Of a DNA stretch of 64,000 nt, positions 44,442 through 53,342 are shown piece after piece. The notes beneath the pieces were generated by a model. That model was not told where the DNA came from. It saw nothing but the letters and a program-made list of their open reading frames with translations, and searched no databases. Positions within the stretch are counted from its first letter, which is position 1; each line of letters begins with the position of its first letter. The stretch spans positions 1,798,001 through 1,862,000 of the forward strand of contig NZ_JAHBRX010000001.1 of the NCBI RefSeq assembly GCF_018398335.1, written 5' to 3'. This DNA comes from Chelatococcus sp. HY11. Lineage in GTDB: Bacteria > Pseudomonadota > Alphaproteobacteria > Rhizobiales > Beijerinckiaceae. The translations under genes were made by a program, and so were the position numbers.

Positions 44442-44921
44442 CTAATAAGCGATGCGATCCGCTTTCGCCAGCCAAGCCGCGAGGGTATCCGTCGCGGTTG
44501 CATTTGGACGATGTTCCATTGCCATGCTGCGCGCTTCAGGCTCCTTCGGGATCTCATCATAGATGAAGGCGTCATCGAAGCCGGCAGCGGCGGCCTCGGC
44601 CCGCGTCGCCGCGTAGACGATACGGGACACGCGTGCCCAATAGCAGGCGGCAAGGCACATCGGGCACGGTTCGCAGCTGGTGTAAACCGTCGCGCCAGCC
44701 AGGGAGAAGTTGCGCTCGGCGGTGCAGGCGGCGCGAATGGCGACCACCTCCGCATGTGCGGTGGGGTCATTGATGGCCGTGACGGCATTGACCCCCTCGC
44801 CGATGATGCGCCCATCGCGAACTACAACGGCCCCAAAGGGCCCGCCAACCGCTCCGCCCAGCGACCGGCGAGACAGCTCGGCCGCATATTGCAGAAAGTG
44901 CTCATCGCCGCTCATGGACAT
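44442..44921 (-). CDS. Nucleoside/nucleobase deaminase, guanine deaminase-like
   Basis: A zinc deaminase of the CDA fold, 159 residues. Zinc ligands and catalytic acid are visible in NDPTAHAEVVAIRAAC (about residues 48-63) and TSCEPCPMCLAACYWARVSRIVYA (about 80-103). The GGPFGAVVV segment and the C-terminal EPEARSMAMEHRPNATATDTLAAWL tail resemble Bacillus GuaD, where the swapped C-terminus closes the active site. Guanine to xanthine is the likely reaction, consistent with the many nitrogen-salvage genes here. tRNA adenosine deaminase (TadA) is less likely because the TadA C-terminal features are missing. Confidence 0.85.
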   Translation of the reverse strand: MSMSGDEHFLQYAAELSRRSLGGAVGGPFGAVVVRDGRIIGEGVNAVTAINDPTAHAEVVAIRAACTAERNFSLAGATVYTSCEPCPMCLAACYWARVSRIVYAATRAEAAAAGFDDAFIYDEIPKEPEARSMAMEHRPNATATDTLAAWLAKADRIAY

Positions 44922-44944
44922 CCCCTCGCGCAGCCCCCCGCCGA

Positions 44945-45991
44945 TCAGGCCGATTGGAACCGATACTCGCTGATCTGACGATAGACGTCGTCCGGTTGCA
45001 AGATGATGGAGGGGAAATGCGGGCGGTTGGGACTGTCGGGGAAATGCTGAGGCTCAAGGCACAGGCCCGAACTCGCCTTGTACACGGCCCCATCAAGGCC
45101 GGGCACCGGCACGTCAAGCTTGCGACCGTCATAGACCTGCACGCCCGGTTCGGTCGTCCACACGTCGAGCGCGAGCTTCGTGATCGGCGAAGAGAACTTG
45201 GCGGCGTGGGAGAGCCACAGACCGAGCCAACCGGCGGGCTCGATGCGATCGCGTCTCAGCACAAAATTCGCATCATAGGCATAGGGCGCGCCCGTCTCCG
45301 CATCGGGAAAACGCACGCTGCGGTTGGATCGGAAATCGTAAGGCGTGCCGCCGACCGACCGGACTTCACCGGTTGGAATGAGCTCAGCATCGGTCGGTGT
45401 GTAGAAATCAGCGGAAACCGTAAGACGGTGATCGAGGATCGACGGCGACCCGTCCAGGTTGAAGTAGGAATGATGGGCCAGATTGACGGGGGTTGGCGCG
45501 TCGGTAGTCGCTGTGAGCTCCACCCTAAGCGTGGCGGGCTCCACGAGGCGATAGATACAGGTCGTCGTCACCGTGCCGGGAAAGCCGCTGTCGCCGTTCG
45601 GCGAAACATGGGTCAGGGTCACGCTGGAACGATCGCGATGAGCGAGCTGCCACAGCGATTTGCCAAAACTCTTGCCGCTGTGGAGCGTATGCTTGTCGCG
45701 GAAGTTGCGCTCGAGCTCGTAGGTCGTGTCACCGATCTTGAAGCGGCCATTGCTGATGCGGTTGGCGCAACGCCCGGCAATCGCGCCCATATGCGGCGAG
45801 TGCGCGAGATAGTCATCGATGGTGTTCAGACCGAGAACGACGCGTTGCCTGGCGCCGGTCTGCAATGGCACCGTCATGTCGCGAACCACAGCCCCCCAGC
45901 TGAGGATCTTCGCTTCCGCCCCGGCGGCAGACCGAATCGTGATCTCCCAAACCGGCGCGCCCTCAATTTCACCAAATTGCCTGACGGACAT
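44945..45991 (-). CDS. galM: Aldose 1-epimerase (galactose mutarotase)
   Basis: This 348-residue beta-sandwich protein interconverts alpha and beta anomers of sugars. It shows HSPHMGAIAGRCANRISNGRF near residue 70, the catalytic His in LAHHSYFNLDG near 175, and the later catalytic Glu region TTEPGVQVYDGRKLD together with GLCLEPQHFPDSPNRPHFPSIILQP. The neighbouring kinase and deaminase suggest a small salvage/sugar cluster, but the native sugar is unknown. It is upstream of the deaminase gene by 23 bp and transcribed with it. Confidence 0.93.
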   Translation of the reverse strand: MSVRQFGEIEGAPVWEITIRSAAGAEAKILSWGAVVRDMTVPLQTGARQRVVLGLNTIDDYLAHSPHMGAIAGRCANRISNGRFKIGDTTYELERNFRDKHTLHSGKSFGKSLWQLAHRDRSSVTLTHVSPNGDSGFPGTVTTTCIYRLVEPATLRVELTATTDAPTPVNLAHHSYFNLDGSPSILDHRLTVSADFYTPTDAELIPTGEVRSVGGTPYDFRSNRSVRFPDAETGAPYAYDANFVLRRDRIEPAGWLGLWLSHAAKFSSPITKLALDVWTTEPGVQVYDGRKLDVPVPGLDGAVYKASSGLCLEPQHFPDSPNRPHFPSIILQPDDVYRQISEYRFQSA

Positions 45992-46184
45992 CCGCCCCCA
46001 CCCCTTTCATGAATGGCTCCCCGGAATCAAATCGTCGAACCCGACATCCCCCTGCCGGTCACATCGCCGCTACACCGCATGCGCGATCTCGCGGCGCTTC
46101 GGTGCAGTTAAAAACAAGGTCCGGTTGGGGAATACAGGAGCGCCCGTCAGCCCAGGCGGACACTCCCACCAACCCGGCGGCCTT

Positions 46185-46625
46185 CTACCATTTGCCTGTG
46201 TTCGGCATCGACGCCCATGGCTCTTGCGGAGGCAAGGCGTCACCTTCCTGCAGAATCTCGATCGAAATGCCTTCCGGCGACCGAACGAATGCCATATAGC
46301 CATCGCGCGGCGGGCGATTGATGGTGACGCCGGCCTTCATCAGCCGGTCGCAGAACGCGTAGATATCATCGACGCGGTAGGCAAGATGACCGAAATTGCG
46401 CCCGCCGGTGTAGACTTCCGAGTCCCAGTTGTAGGTGAGTTCCAGCTCCGGCGCGCGGTTCTTCTCGACAGCCGACTTATCACCCGGGGCCGCAAGGAAG
46501 ACCAGCGTGTAACGCCCCTTCTCGTTTTCCGTCCGGCGTGTCTCAACCAGGCCGAACTTGTTGCAATAGAAGTCGAGCGCGTCGTCCAGGTTCGCGACGC
46601 GAACCATTGTGTGCACATAGCGCAT
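46185..46625 (-). CDS. gloA: Lactoylglutathione lyase-like VOC protein
   Basis: A 146-residue VOC-fold protein of the glyoxalase I type. It begins [20 protein letters not shown] (His metal ligand in YVHTMVRV), continues with [23 protein letters not shown] (Glu-containing strand) and [28 protein letters not shown] (His ligand), and ends near [14 protein letters not shown] (Glu ligand). These four ligands are those of the Ni/Co-dependent short bacterial GloA. ATG 46625 has GGAGGGATG upstream; the longer frame to 46640 adds five residues. It is divergent from the CDF transporter gene across 77 bp. Confidence 0.85.
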   Translation of the reverse strand: MRYVHTMVRVANLDDALDFYCNKFGLVETRRTENEKGRYTLVFLAAPGDKSAVEKNRAPELELTYNWDSEVYTGGRNFGHLAYRVDDIYAFCDRLMKAGVTINRPPRDGYMAFVRSPEGISIEILQEGDALPPQEPWASMPNTGKW

Positions 46626-46702
46626 CTGGCATCCCTCCAAAGAATCTGCACACAGGACAGCCTCGATGGCCTTCTGTCAAACTCCTCTCCGGTATAGGTG
46701 CC

Positions 46703-48160
46703 ATGAATAGGGCGACTGGAACTTCCATCTCGGCTGAGAGCGCGGCGCAAATCAGCGCCACCGAGCGGCGCAAGGAACGAGTCGCCCTCGTCTCGATCTT
46801 TGTGTCGGCGCTCCTCACAATTGCCAAAGGTTTTGCCGGCTTCACCACCGGATCACTGGCGCTCATTTCGGACGCAGCCAACAGCCTCCTCGATATCGCC
46901 GCGACGACGATGACATGGCTTGCCATCCGCGCCGCACACAAGCCGGCCGACGACGAGCATCATTACGGCCACGGCAAGTTCGAATCCCTGTCGGCGCTCA
47001 TCGAAACTGCCTTTCTGTTCCTTCTTTCCGGCGCCGTTGCCTATGAAGGAATTCGGCGGCTCATGAGCGGGCAAACCGAGATCCTGTTCTCATGGATCGC
47101 CATCGCCGTGCTTGTCGGCTCGATAATTGTGGATGGCTGGCGCTGGTGGACCCTGAGAAAGATTGCGGCGGAGACCAACAGCGAGGCGCTGGCTGCGGAC
47201 GCCCTGCACTTTTCCTCGGACCTCATCAATTCGATCTTCGTGCTGATCGCCATCGGCGCGGCCCAGCTCGGTTTCTCCCAGGCAGATCCGGTCATTGCGA
47301 TCGGCGTCTCGGTCTTCATCGCGATCGCCGCCTTCCGGCTTGCGCGGCGCACCATCAACACCCTGCTCGACACCGCACCTAAAGGCCTCGGCGACAGCAT
47401 CGCGGCCGAGGTGGAGGCCCTGCCCGGCGTGGTCGGTGTCGATCACGTCCGCGTTCGCCCGGCGGGCGGCCACGTCATCGGCGAGGTTGGGGTTCGGGTG
47501 TCGCGCACCCTGCCGCTGGAAGGTGTGCAGATCTTGAAGGATCGCGTGCGTGACGCTCTGGACAAGGAGCATCCTGGTTCGCTCTTCACCGTGACGACCA
47601 ACCCGGTGCAGCTCGATGACGAAACCGTGATGGAGCGCGTGATGCTGATCGCTGCGCGTCTGCGGGTCCCTCTGCATCACGTCACTGTGCAAAGCCTTGC
47701 ACGCCGCCTGTCGGTCAGTTTCGACCTCGAGGTCGATCAGCGCTTGACGCTGGGAGAGGCGCACAAGATCGCGAGCCGCGTCGAAATCGCAATCCGCGAA
47801 GAGCTGGGACCCGACGTCGAAGTGGAGAGCCATATCGAACCCCTGGTGCCACAACTCGATGGCCGCGAGGCGGATGCGGCAACGGTCGCACGCGTAGCAC
47901 TTGCACTGGCTGAGCAGGCGACGGCGACGGATGCCATCCGCGAGGTCCACAGCGTTCGGGTGCGCGAAACGCCAGCCGGCCTCGTGGTGAACTATCATTG
48001 CCGCGCGAACGGTGAACTCAATGTCGCGGAGGTCCATGAGCAGGTGGATGTGCTGGAAAGGCTTGTGCGTGCCGACCATCCGGAGATCTGCCGCGTGGTG
48101 GGCCATGCCGAGCCGCTCGCAAGCGAACCATTGCGCCTGACGATTGGACACCCGACCTAA
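46703..48160 (+). CDS. Cation diffusion facilitator with extended cytoplasmic tail
   Basis: A CDF metal/proton antiporter of 485 residues, against about 300 for FieF. Six membrane spans occupy residues 27-210. The TM2 site reads LISDAANSLLDIAATT, giving Asn60 and Asp64. TM5 reads DALHFSSDLINS, giving His169 and Asp173. So the site-A set looks like N-D-H-D rather than the DDHD of FieF or the HDHD of zinc exporters. About 270 residues follow, with three apparent ferredoxin-like stretches: HVIGEVGVRVSRTLPLEGVQ, RLSVSFDLEVDQRLTLGEAH and AGLVVNYHCRANGELNVAEV. ATG 46703 follows a weak GGTATAGG. Substrate metal is not decided; Mn, Fe and Zn are all possible. Confidence 0.9.
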   Translation: MNRATGTSISAESAAQISATERRKERVALVSIFVSALLTIAKGFAGFTTGSLALISDAANSLLDIAATTMTWLAIRAAHKPADDEHHYGHGKFESLSALIETAFLFLLSGAVAYEGIRRLMSGQTEILFSWIAIAVLVGSIIVDGWRWWTLRKIAAETNSEALAADALHFSSDLINSIFVLIAIGAAQLGFSQADPVIAIGVSVFIAIAAFRLARRTINTLLDTAPKGLGDSIAAEVEALPGVVGVDHVRVRPAGGHVIGEVGVRVSRTLPLEGVQILKDRVRDALDKEHPGSLFTVTTNPVQLDDETVMERVMLIAARLRVPLHHVTVQSLARRLSVSFDLEVDQRLTLGEAHKIASRVEIAIREELGPDVEVESHIEPLVPQLDGREADAATVARVALALAEQATATDAIREVHSVRVRETPAGLVVNYHCRANGELNVAEVHEQVDVLERLVRADHPEICRVVGHAEPLASEPLRLTIGHPT

Positions 48161-48204
48161 GGCAAGAGTTCCCCATCTGCCTCGTAGATCATTCGAGAAA
48201 CGAC

Positions 48205-50835
48205 ATGCGCACCGAGACCGCTCCGATCGTTCGCCTGGAAGACTATCGCCCCACCGATTTTCTCATCGATACGGTCGCGCTCGATGTCATTCTCGACCCG
48301 ACCGCGACGATGGTCCGCGCGGAACTGTCCTTACGCCGTAATCCCGACGGGCGCGCCGATGCGCCTCTCGTCTTGCAAGGCGATGAGCTAACACTCCACT
48401 CCATCGCACTTGATGGCACGCCGCTCGCGACGGAACTCTACCTGGCCGACCCCCAGGGCTTGACTATTCGCGGCCCCTTGCCCGCGAGCTTCAACCTCAC
48501 CGTCGAGACCGTGGTGAACCCATCCGCGAACACCAAGCTCATGGGGCTCTACCGGTCTGGCGGCAATTACTGCACGCAATGCGAGGCCGACGGCTTCCGC
48601 CGGATCACCTATTTCCTGGACCGTCCGGATGTCCTCTCGGTCTACACAACGCGCCTGGAGGCCGAACGCGACGACGCGCCCCTCCTTCTCGCCAACGGCA
48701 ATCTCGTGGAGAGCGGCGACATCCCGGGCGGCAGCCGTCACTATGCCGTCTGGCATGACCCGCACCCCAAACCCGCCTATCTCTTCGCGCTGGTCGGCGG
48801 CACGCTGGATACTGTCGCCGAGGATTTCGTGACGGCCAGTGGCCGCAAGGTCGAGATCGCCATCCATGTCGAGGCGGGCAAGCGCGATCGGGCGGCCTAC
48901 GCGCTTGATGCCCTCAAGCGCTCCATGCGGTGGGACGAGACAGCCTTCGGCCGGGAATACGATCTCGACGTGTTCAATGTGGTCGCCGTTTCCGATTTCA
49001 ACATGGGCGCGATGGAGAACAAGGGCCTCAATATCTTCAACGACAAATACGTGCTGGCGAGCAGCGATACGGCGACCGATGCCGACTATGCCGGCATCGA
49101 AACCGTCATCGCCCACGAATATTTCCACAACTGGACCGGTAATCGCATCACCTGTCGGGACTGGTTCCAGCTCTGCCTGAAGGAAGGGCTGACCGTCTTC
49201 CGCGATCAGGAATTCTCGTCGGACGAGCGTTCTCGCCCTGTCAAGCGCATCGCGGATGTCCGCACCCTGCGCACCCAGCAGTTCGCCGAGGATTCCGGGC
49301 CGCTCAGCCATCCCGTTCGCCCGAGAACCTATCGCGAAATCAATAATTTCTATACCGCCACCGTCTATGAGAAGGGCGCGGAGATCGTCCGCATGTTGCG
49401 TGGCTTGATCGGCGCCCCCGCTTTTCGACGCGGCATGGACCTGTATTTCGAGCGCTTCGACGGGACGGCCGCCACAATCGAGGATTTTCTCAGCTGCTTC
49501 GCCGAAGCCAGCGGCCAAGACCTCGCGCATTTCGCGCAATGGTACGAACAGGCCGGTACTCCGGTCGTCACGGCATCGGGGGAGTATGAGGCAGCGAGCG
49601 GTACTTACCGTCTCACCCTGCGACAGAGCACGCCGCCCACGCCCGGCCAGCCGATCAAGAAGCCGATGGTTATTCCGATCGCTCTCGGCCTCGTCGGCGT
49701 GTCCGGCGAAGCGCTGCCGATGGTGACCACGAACGAGGCCTCCGTGGATGACGGGCTGTTTGTGCTCGACACGGACGCCGCGACGATCACCTTCACCGGG
49801 CTCCCGGAACAGCCCGTGCCCTCGCTCTTGCGAGGGTTCTCGGCGCCTGCACGGCTCGAGGCCACCCTCAGCGATGATGAGCTCTTGGTTCTCTTCCGCC
49901 ACGACAGTGACCCGTTCAATCAGTGGCAGGCTGGCCAGACGCTGGCGACCCGCCACATCCGGGCGATGATGCGGGGCGAGCGTGTCGGGGCAGCCTTCGG
50001 CGAGGGGCTAGGGCATTTTCTGGACCGGTACGCTACGAATGATCCCGCCTTCGCCGCACAGGTCCTCGCGCTTCCAAGCGAGGCCGACATCGCCCGCGAG
50101 ATCGGCCGCGATATCAACCCGACAGCGATCCATGAAGCGCGGCTCGCTGTGAAGCGGGCGTTGGGCGCCGAGCTCGCGCCCCGCCTCAAGTCGCTCCATG
50201 CCGCGTTGCGGTCGGCTGACGCCTATAGCCCCGATGCGGCCAGCGCCGGGAGACGTTCCTTGCGCAACACGGCGCTCGACCTTCTCGCCGGCGGCGCGCC
50301 AGCCGAAGGCGAAACCCTGGCAGCTGCGCAGTTTGATCAGGCCGATAATATGACCGAGCGGTTCGGCGCCCTCGCTGTCCTTGCCCTGATCCCCGGACAG
50401 GCCCGCGAGGAAGCACTGGCCGCTTTCGCTTCACGCTATCGGGATAATCCGCTTGTCCTCGATAAATGGTTTGCGCTGCAGGCCGGAATCCCCGAAGAGG
50501 CTATCCTCGATCGCATCGCCGAGCTTGCCCGCCACCCAGCTTTCTCGATGGGCAATCCCAATCGCGTCCGGTCGCTCTACGGTAGCTTCGCAATGACGAA
50601 TGCGACACAGTTCAACCGTGATGACGGCCGCGGCTATGACCTTATCGCGGACACGGTGCTGGCGCTGGACCCGCGGAACCCGCAAATCGCCGCGCGTCTT
50701 CTGACCGCCTTCCGGACCTGGCGGATCCTCGAGCCTGTGCGTCGTGGCAAGGCGGAAGCGGCGCTTCGGCGTGTCGCCGCGACCCAAGGTCTATCCCCCG
50801 ATGTATCCGATATCGCCGGGCGTTCACTCGACTAG
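48205..50835 (+). CDS. pepN: Aminopeptidase N
   Basis: An M1 zinc aminopeptidase of 876 residues, the usual PepN length. Substrate-binding GAMEN occurs in FNMGAMENKGLNIFNDKYVL near residue 268, and the zinc motif HEYFHNWTGNRI (HExxH) near 303 with the downstream Glu in KEGLTVFRDQEFSSD. The C-terminal helical domain ends with MGNPNRVRSLYGSFAMTNATQFN, a signature of the proteobacterial PepN. It works in cytosolic peptide turnover. ATG 48205 follows 44 bp after the CDF gene; the pair could share a transcript. A good terminator follows. Confidence 0.96.
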   Translation: MRTETAPIVRLEDYRPTDFLIDTVALDVILDPTATMVRAELSLRRNPDGRADAPLVLQGDELTLHSIALDGTPLATELYLADPQGLTIRGPLPASFNLTVETVVNPSANTKLMGLYRSGGNYCTQCEADGFRRITYFLDRPDVLSVYTTRLEAERDDAPLLLANGNLVESGDIPGGSRHYAVWHDPHPKPAYLFALVGGTLDTVAEDFVTASGRKVEIAIHVEAGKRDRAAYALDALKRSMRWDETAFGREYDLDVFNVVAVSDFNMGAMENKGLNIFNDKYVLASSDTATDADYAGIETVIAHEYFHNWTGNRITCRDWFQLCLKEGLTVFRDQEFSSDERSRPVKRIADVRTLRTQQFAEDSGPLSHPVRPRTYREINNFYTATVYEKGAEIVRMLRGLIGAPAFRRGMDLYFERFDGTAATIEDFLSCFAEASGQDLAHFAQWYEQAGTPVVTASGEYEAASGTYRLTLRQSTPPTPGQPIKKPMVIPIALGLVGVSGEALPMVTTNEASVDDGLFVLDTDAATITFTGLPEQPVPSLLRGFSAPARLEATLSDDELLVLFRHDSDPFNQWQAGQTLATRHIRAMMRGERVGAAFGEGLGHFLDRYATNDPAFAAQVLALPSEADIAREIGRDINPTAIHEARLAVKRALGAELAPRLKSLHAALRSADAYSPDAASAGRRSLRNTALDLLAGGAPAEGETLAAAQFDQADNMTERFGALAVLALIPGQAREEALAAFASRYRDNPLVLDKWFALQAGIPEEAILDRIAELARHPAFSMGNPNRVRSLYGSFAMTNATQFNRDDGRGYDLIADTVLALDPRNPQIAARLLTAFRTWRILEPVRRGKAEAALRRVAATQGLSPDVSDIAGRSLD

Positions 50836-50871
50836 AACGGTTCCCTCCTGCGCATCACGTTGAGCACTTAG

Positions 50872-50900
50872 GCCCGGGGCACCGCTCCGGGCTTTTGTTT
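50872..50900 (+). terminator. Rho-independent terminator of pepN
   Basis: GCCCGG and CCGGGC (50872-50892) form a G/C-rich stem with an inner imperfect GGCACCGCT loop, followed by TTTTGTTT. It lies 36 bp after the pepN stop codon. Confidence 0.85.
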
Positions 50901-51021
50901 AAATCTATCAACACTTCATCAACCTCTGGACAAATTGCTCAGAGAGGATTCAGATAGGCGTGATTCGGAGAGATGCGGCACGTCGAACCGAAGCGACGAT
51001 TGGATTCCGAAAGGGTGAGGC

Positions 51022-53319
51022 ATGGCGCGTATCGACGCGACGTGCGTGCCTGCACGCGCGGGCACGATACTAGGGATAGCACGTTCAATTGCTAATCCCG
51101 CCTACAGGCGCCTGGCCAGGATGGAACCCTGGCTACGCCTCGCGGTGCCTGCCCTTCTCGGTATCTTTCTCACTTCCTTGATCGCTGGCGCCATTCTCCA
51201 GGCGCTTGATGCGCGCCGTGACGCCGTTCAGGACGCGACCCAGAACATCGCGCTTATCGCCGCCCTGACGGAAAGCTTCGTCGTCCAGCGGACGCCTGAT
51301 GTAACCCGCCTTGGTGAGACGGCCGTGGGCATACTTGCCAACGCCTTGCCGGATGCCGCAACCGATGACCAGCGCAACATCCTCGTTGCCAACAAGGACG
51401 GAAGCATCGTCGCGGCGTCCCATGTCGAGTTAGGCCAAAAAGCTTCGCTTATCGACATCCTTGGTCCTGGCCAGCCGCTCACGACCTTCACCGACCGTGC
51501 CGGCGTGATGCAGATCACGCTTCCCGATGGACAGGATGCGCTCGCCACAGCCCGTAGCCTGCCCGGGCTCGGGCAAATCGTCGTGGTTCAGCCCATGAGC
51601 GGCGTACTGGCCGGATGGAAGTCGCGGCTCTATGGGCAAGCCACGCTGCTGGCAGCCGCGGCATTCGTGCTCATCTCGATCGCCCTCGCCTATTTCATGC
51701 AGGCGGAACGAGCGCGTGCCGCCGACGAGGTCTGCGACCGCGTGAAGGACCGTGTCGACGCCGCGCTCAACCGCGGGCGATGTGGCCTGTGGGATTGGGA
51801 TATCGCGAGGGGCCGGCTCTACTGGTCGGACTCGATGTACGCCATGCTCGGCTACGAGCGCCGGAACGAATTCCTCTCGTTCGGCGAGGTGAACCGGCTG
51901 GTGCACCCGGACGACACGGACCTCTACGGCATGGCCGACCTGCTTGCCTCCTCTCAGGCCAGCGCGATCGACCATGATTTCCGCATCTGCAACGCGACTG
52001 GCGACTGGGTCTGGATCAAGGCGCGCGCCGAGATCGTCGAGGGCGAGGAAGGCGAAGGCCCGCATCTCGTCGGCATCGCTATGGACATCACGGAGCAGAA
52101 GCGTCTCGCCGAGCGCACCGCGACCGCCGACATGCGCCTCCGGGACGCGATCGAGACGATCTCCGAGGCCTTCGTTCTCTGGGATGCCGACAATCGGCTC
52201 GTGATGTGCAATTCAAAATTCCAGAGATTGCGTGACCTCTCCCCCGATGCCGTCATCACCGGCATGGCCTATCAGGATCTCATGGCTGCGAGCGATGCGC
52301 CGCTTGTCGCCACCCATCCCGTCGCCCATGACACGCCCAAGATTGGCGCCCGATCGTTCGAGGCAGAGCTCGGAGACGGACGATGGCTCAGGATCAACGA
52401 GCGTCGCACGAAGGACGGGGGCTACGTCTCCGTCGGCACCGATATTACCGACCTGAAGCGCCACGAAGAGCAGCTGATCGATTCTGAGCGCCGCCTGCTC
52501 CTGACCGTCTCGGATCTCCGTCGCTCGCGCCACAAGCTCGAGGCCCAGGCCACTCAGCTCGCGGACCTGGCGGAGCGCTATCTCGAACAGAAAGCGGCCG
52601 CCGAGAGCGCCAATCGCGCCAAATCGGAATTCCTGGCCAACATGAGCCATGAACTCAGGACGCCGCTTAATGCCATCATCGGCTTCTCGGAGGTCATGGA
52701 AAGCGGCATCTTCGGCGCCCTGGGAAGCCAGAAGTACAACGAGTACTGCCGGGATATCCGCCACAGTGGCCAATACCTCCTGAGCGTGATCACCGATATC
52801 CTCGACATGTCGCGCATCGAGGCGGGCCGCGTGCGCCTCGACAAGGAAGCCCTGACGGTCGACGACATTCTTGCCGACGCCGCACAAGCGGTGAGCAAAG
52901 ACGCCGAAACCAAGGACATAACGCTTGAGGTTGAGGCGCTACCTGGTGTTGGCCTGCAGGCCGATCGGCGCGCCATGCAGCAGATGCTGGTCAACATCCT
53001 GCGCAACGCCGTGAAATTCACGCCGGACGGAGGGCGCGTATCGGTCCGGGCCCGCCTCGCCGCCGAGTCGTTGAACATCTATATCGAGGACAACGGCATC
53101 GGCATTCCCGGCGAAGCCGTGAAGAAGCTGGGCCGCCCCTTCGAGCAGGTCGAGACTGAGATGTCCAAGACCTACAAGGGATCGGGGCTAGGCCTCGCCA
53201 TCGCGCGGTCGCTGGCGGAGCTGCATGGCGGCTCGCTCAAGATCCGCTCAAGCGTCGGCGCCGGCACGATCGTGCTGGTCCATCTCCCGCTGGAACAGAT
53301 GCGCCGTCGCGCCGCTTGA
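51022..53319 (+). CDS. Membrane PAS-domain sensor histidine kinase
   Basis: This 765-residue kinase has two membrane spans (about residues 37-60 and 210-232) around an extracytoplasmic sensor. Two PAS domains follow (about 255-365 with GLWDWDIARGRLYWSDSMYAMLGY, and about 370-490 with AFVLWDADNRLVMCNSKFQ). A coiled coil leads to a HisKA domain with His543 in SEFLANMSHELRTPLNAIIGFSEVM, then HATPase_c with NILRNAVKFTPDGGRVSV and YKGSGLGLAIARSLAELHGG. The GIFGALGSQKYNEYCRDIRHSG segment resembles PleC/PdhS-like kinases of alphaproteobacteria, though no receiver partner is adjacent. ATG 51022 is used; Met34 is an alternative start just before the first span. Confidence 0.88.
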   Translation: MARIDATCVPARAGTILGIARSIANPAYRRLARMEPWLRLAVPALLGIFLTSLIAGAILQALDARRDAVQDATQNIALIAALTESFVVQRTPDVTRLGETAVGILANALPDAATDDQRNILVANKDGSIVAASHVELGQKASLIDILGPGQPLTTFTDRAGVMQITLPDGQDALATARSLPGLGQIVVVQPMSGVLAGWKSRLYGQATLLAAAAFVLISIALAYFMQAERARAADEVCDRVKDRVDAALNRGRCGLWDWDIARGRLYWSDSMYAMLGYERRNEFLSFGEVNRLVHPDDTDLYGMADLLASSQASAIDHDFRICNATGDWVWIKARAEIVEGEEGEGPHLVGIAMDITEQKRLAERTATADMRLRDAIETISEAFVLWDADNRLVMCNSKFQRLRDLSPDAVITGMAYQDLMAASDAPLVATHPVAHDTPKIGARSFEAELGDGRWLRINERRTKDGGYVSVGTDITDLKRHEEQLIDSERRLLLTVSDLRRSRHKLEAQATQLADLAERYLEQKAAAESANRAKSEFLANMSHELRTPLNAIIGFSEVMESGIFGALGSQKYNEYCRDIRHSGQYLLSVITDILDMSRIEAGRVRLDKEALTVDDILADAAQAVSKDAETKDITLEVEALPGVGLQADRRAMQQMLVNILRNAVKFTPDGGRVSVRARLAAESLNIYIEDNGIGIPGEAVKKLGRPFEQVETEMSKTYKGSGLGLAIARSLAELHGGSLKIRSSVGAGTIVLVHLPLEQMRRRAA

Positions 53320-53342
53320 CGCGGTCGCCCGCCCCTCCCCCC

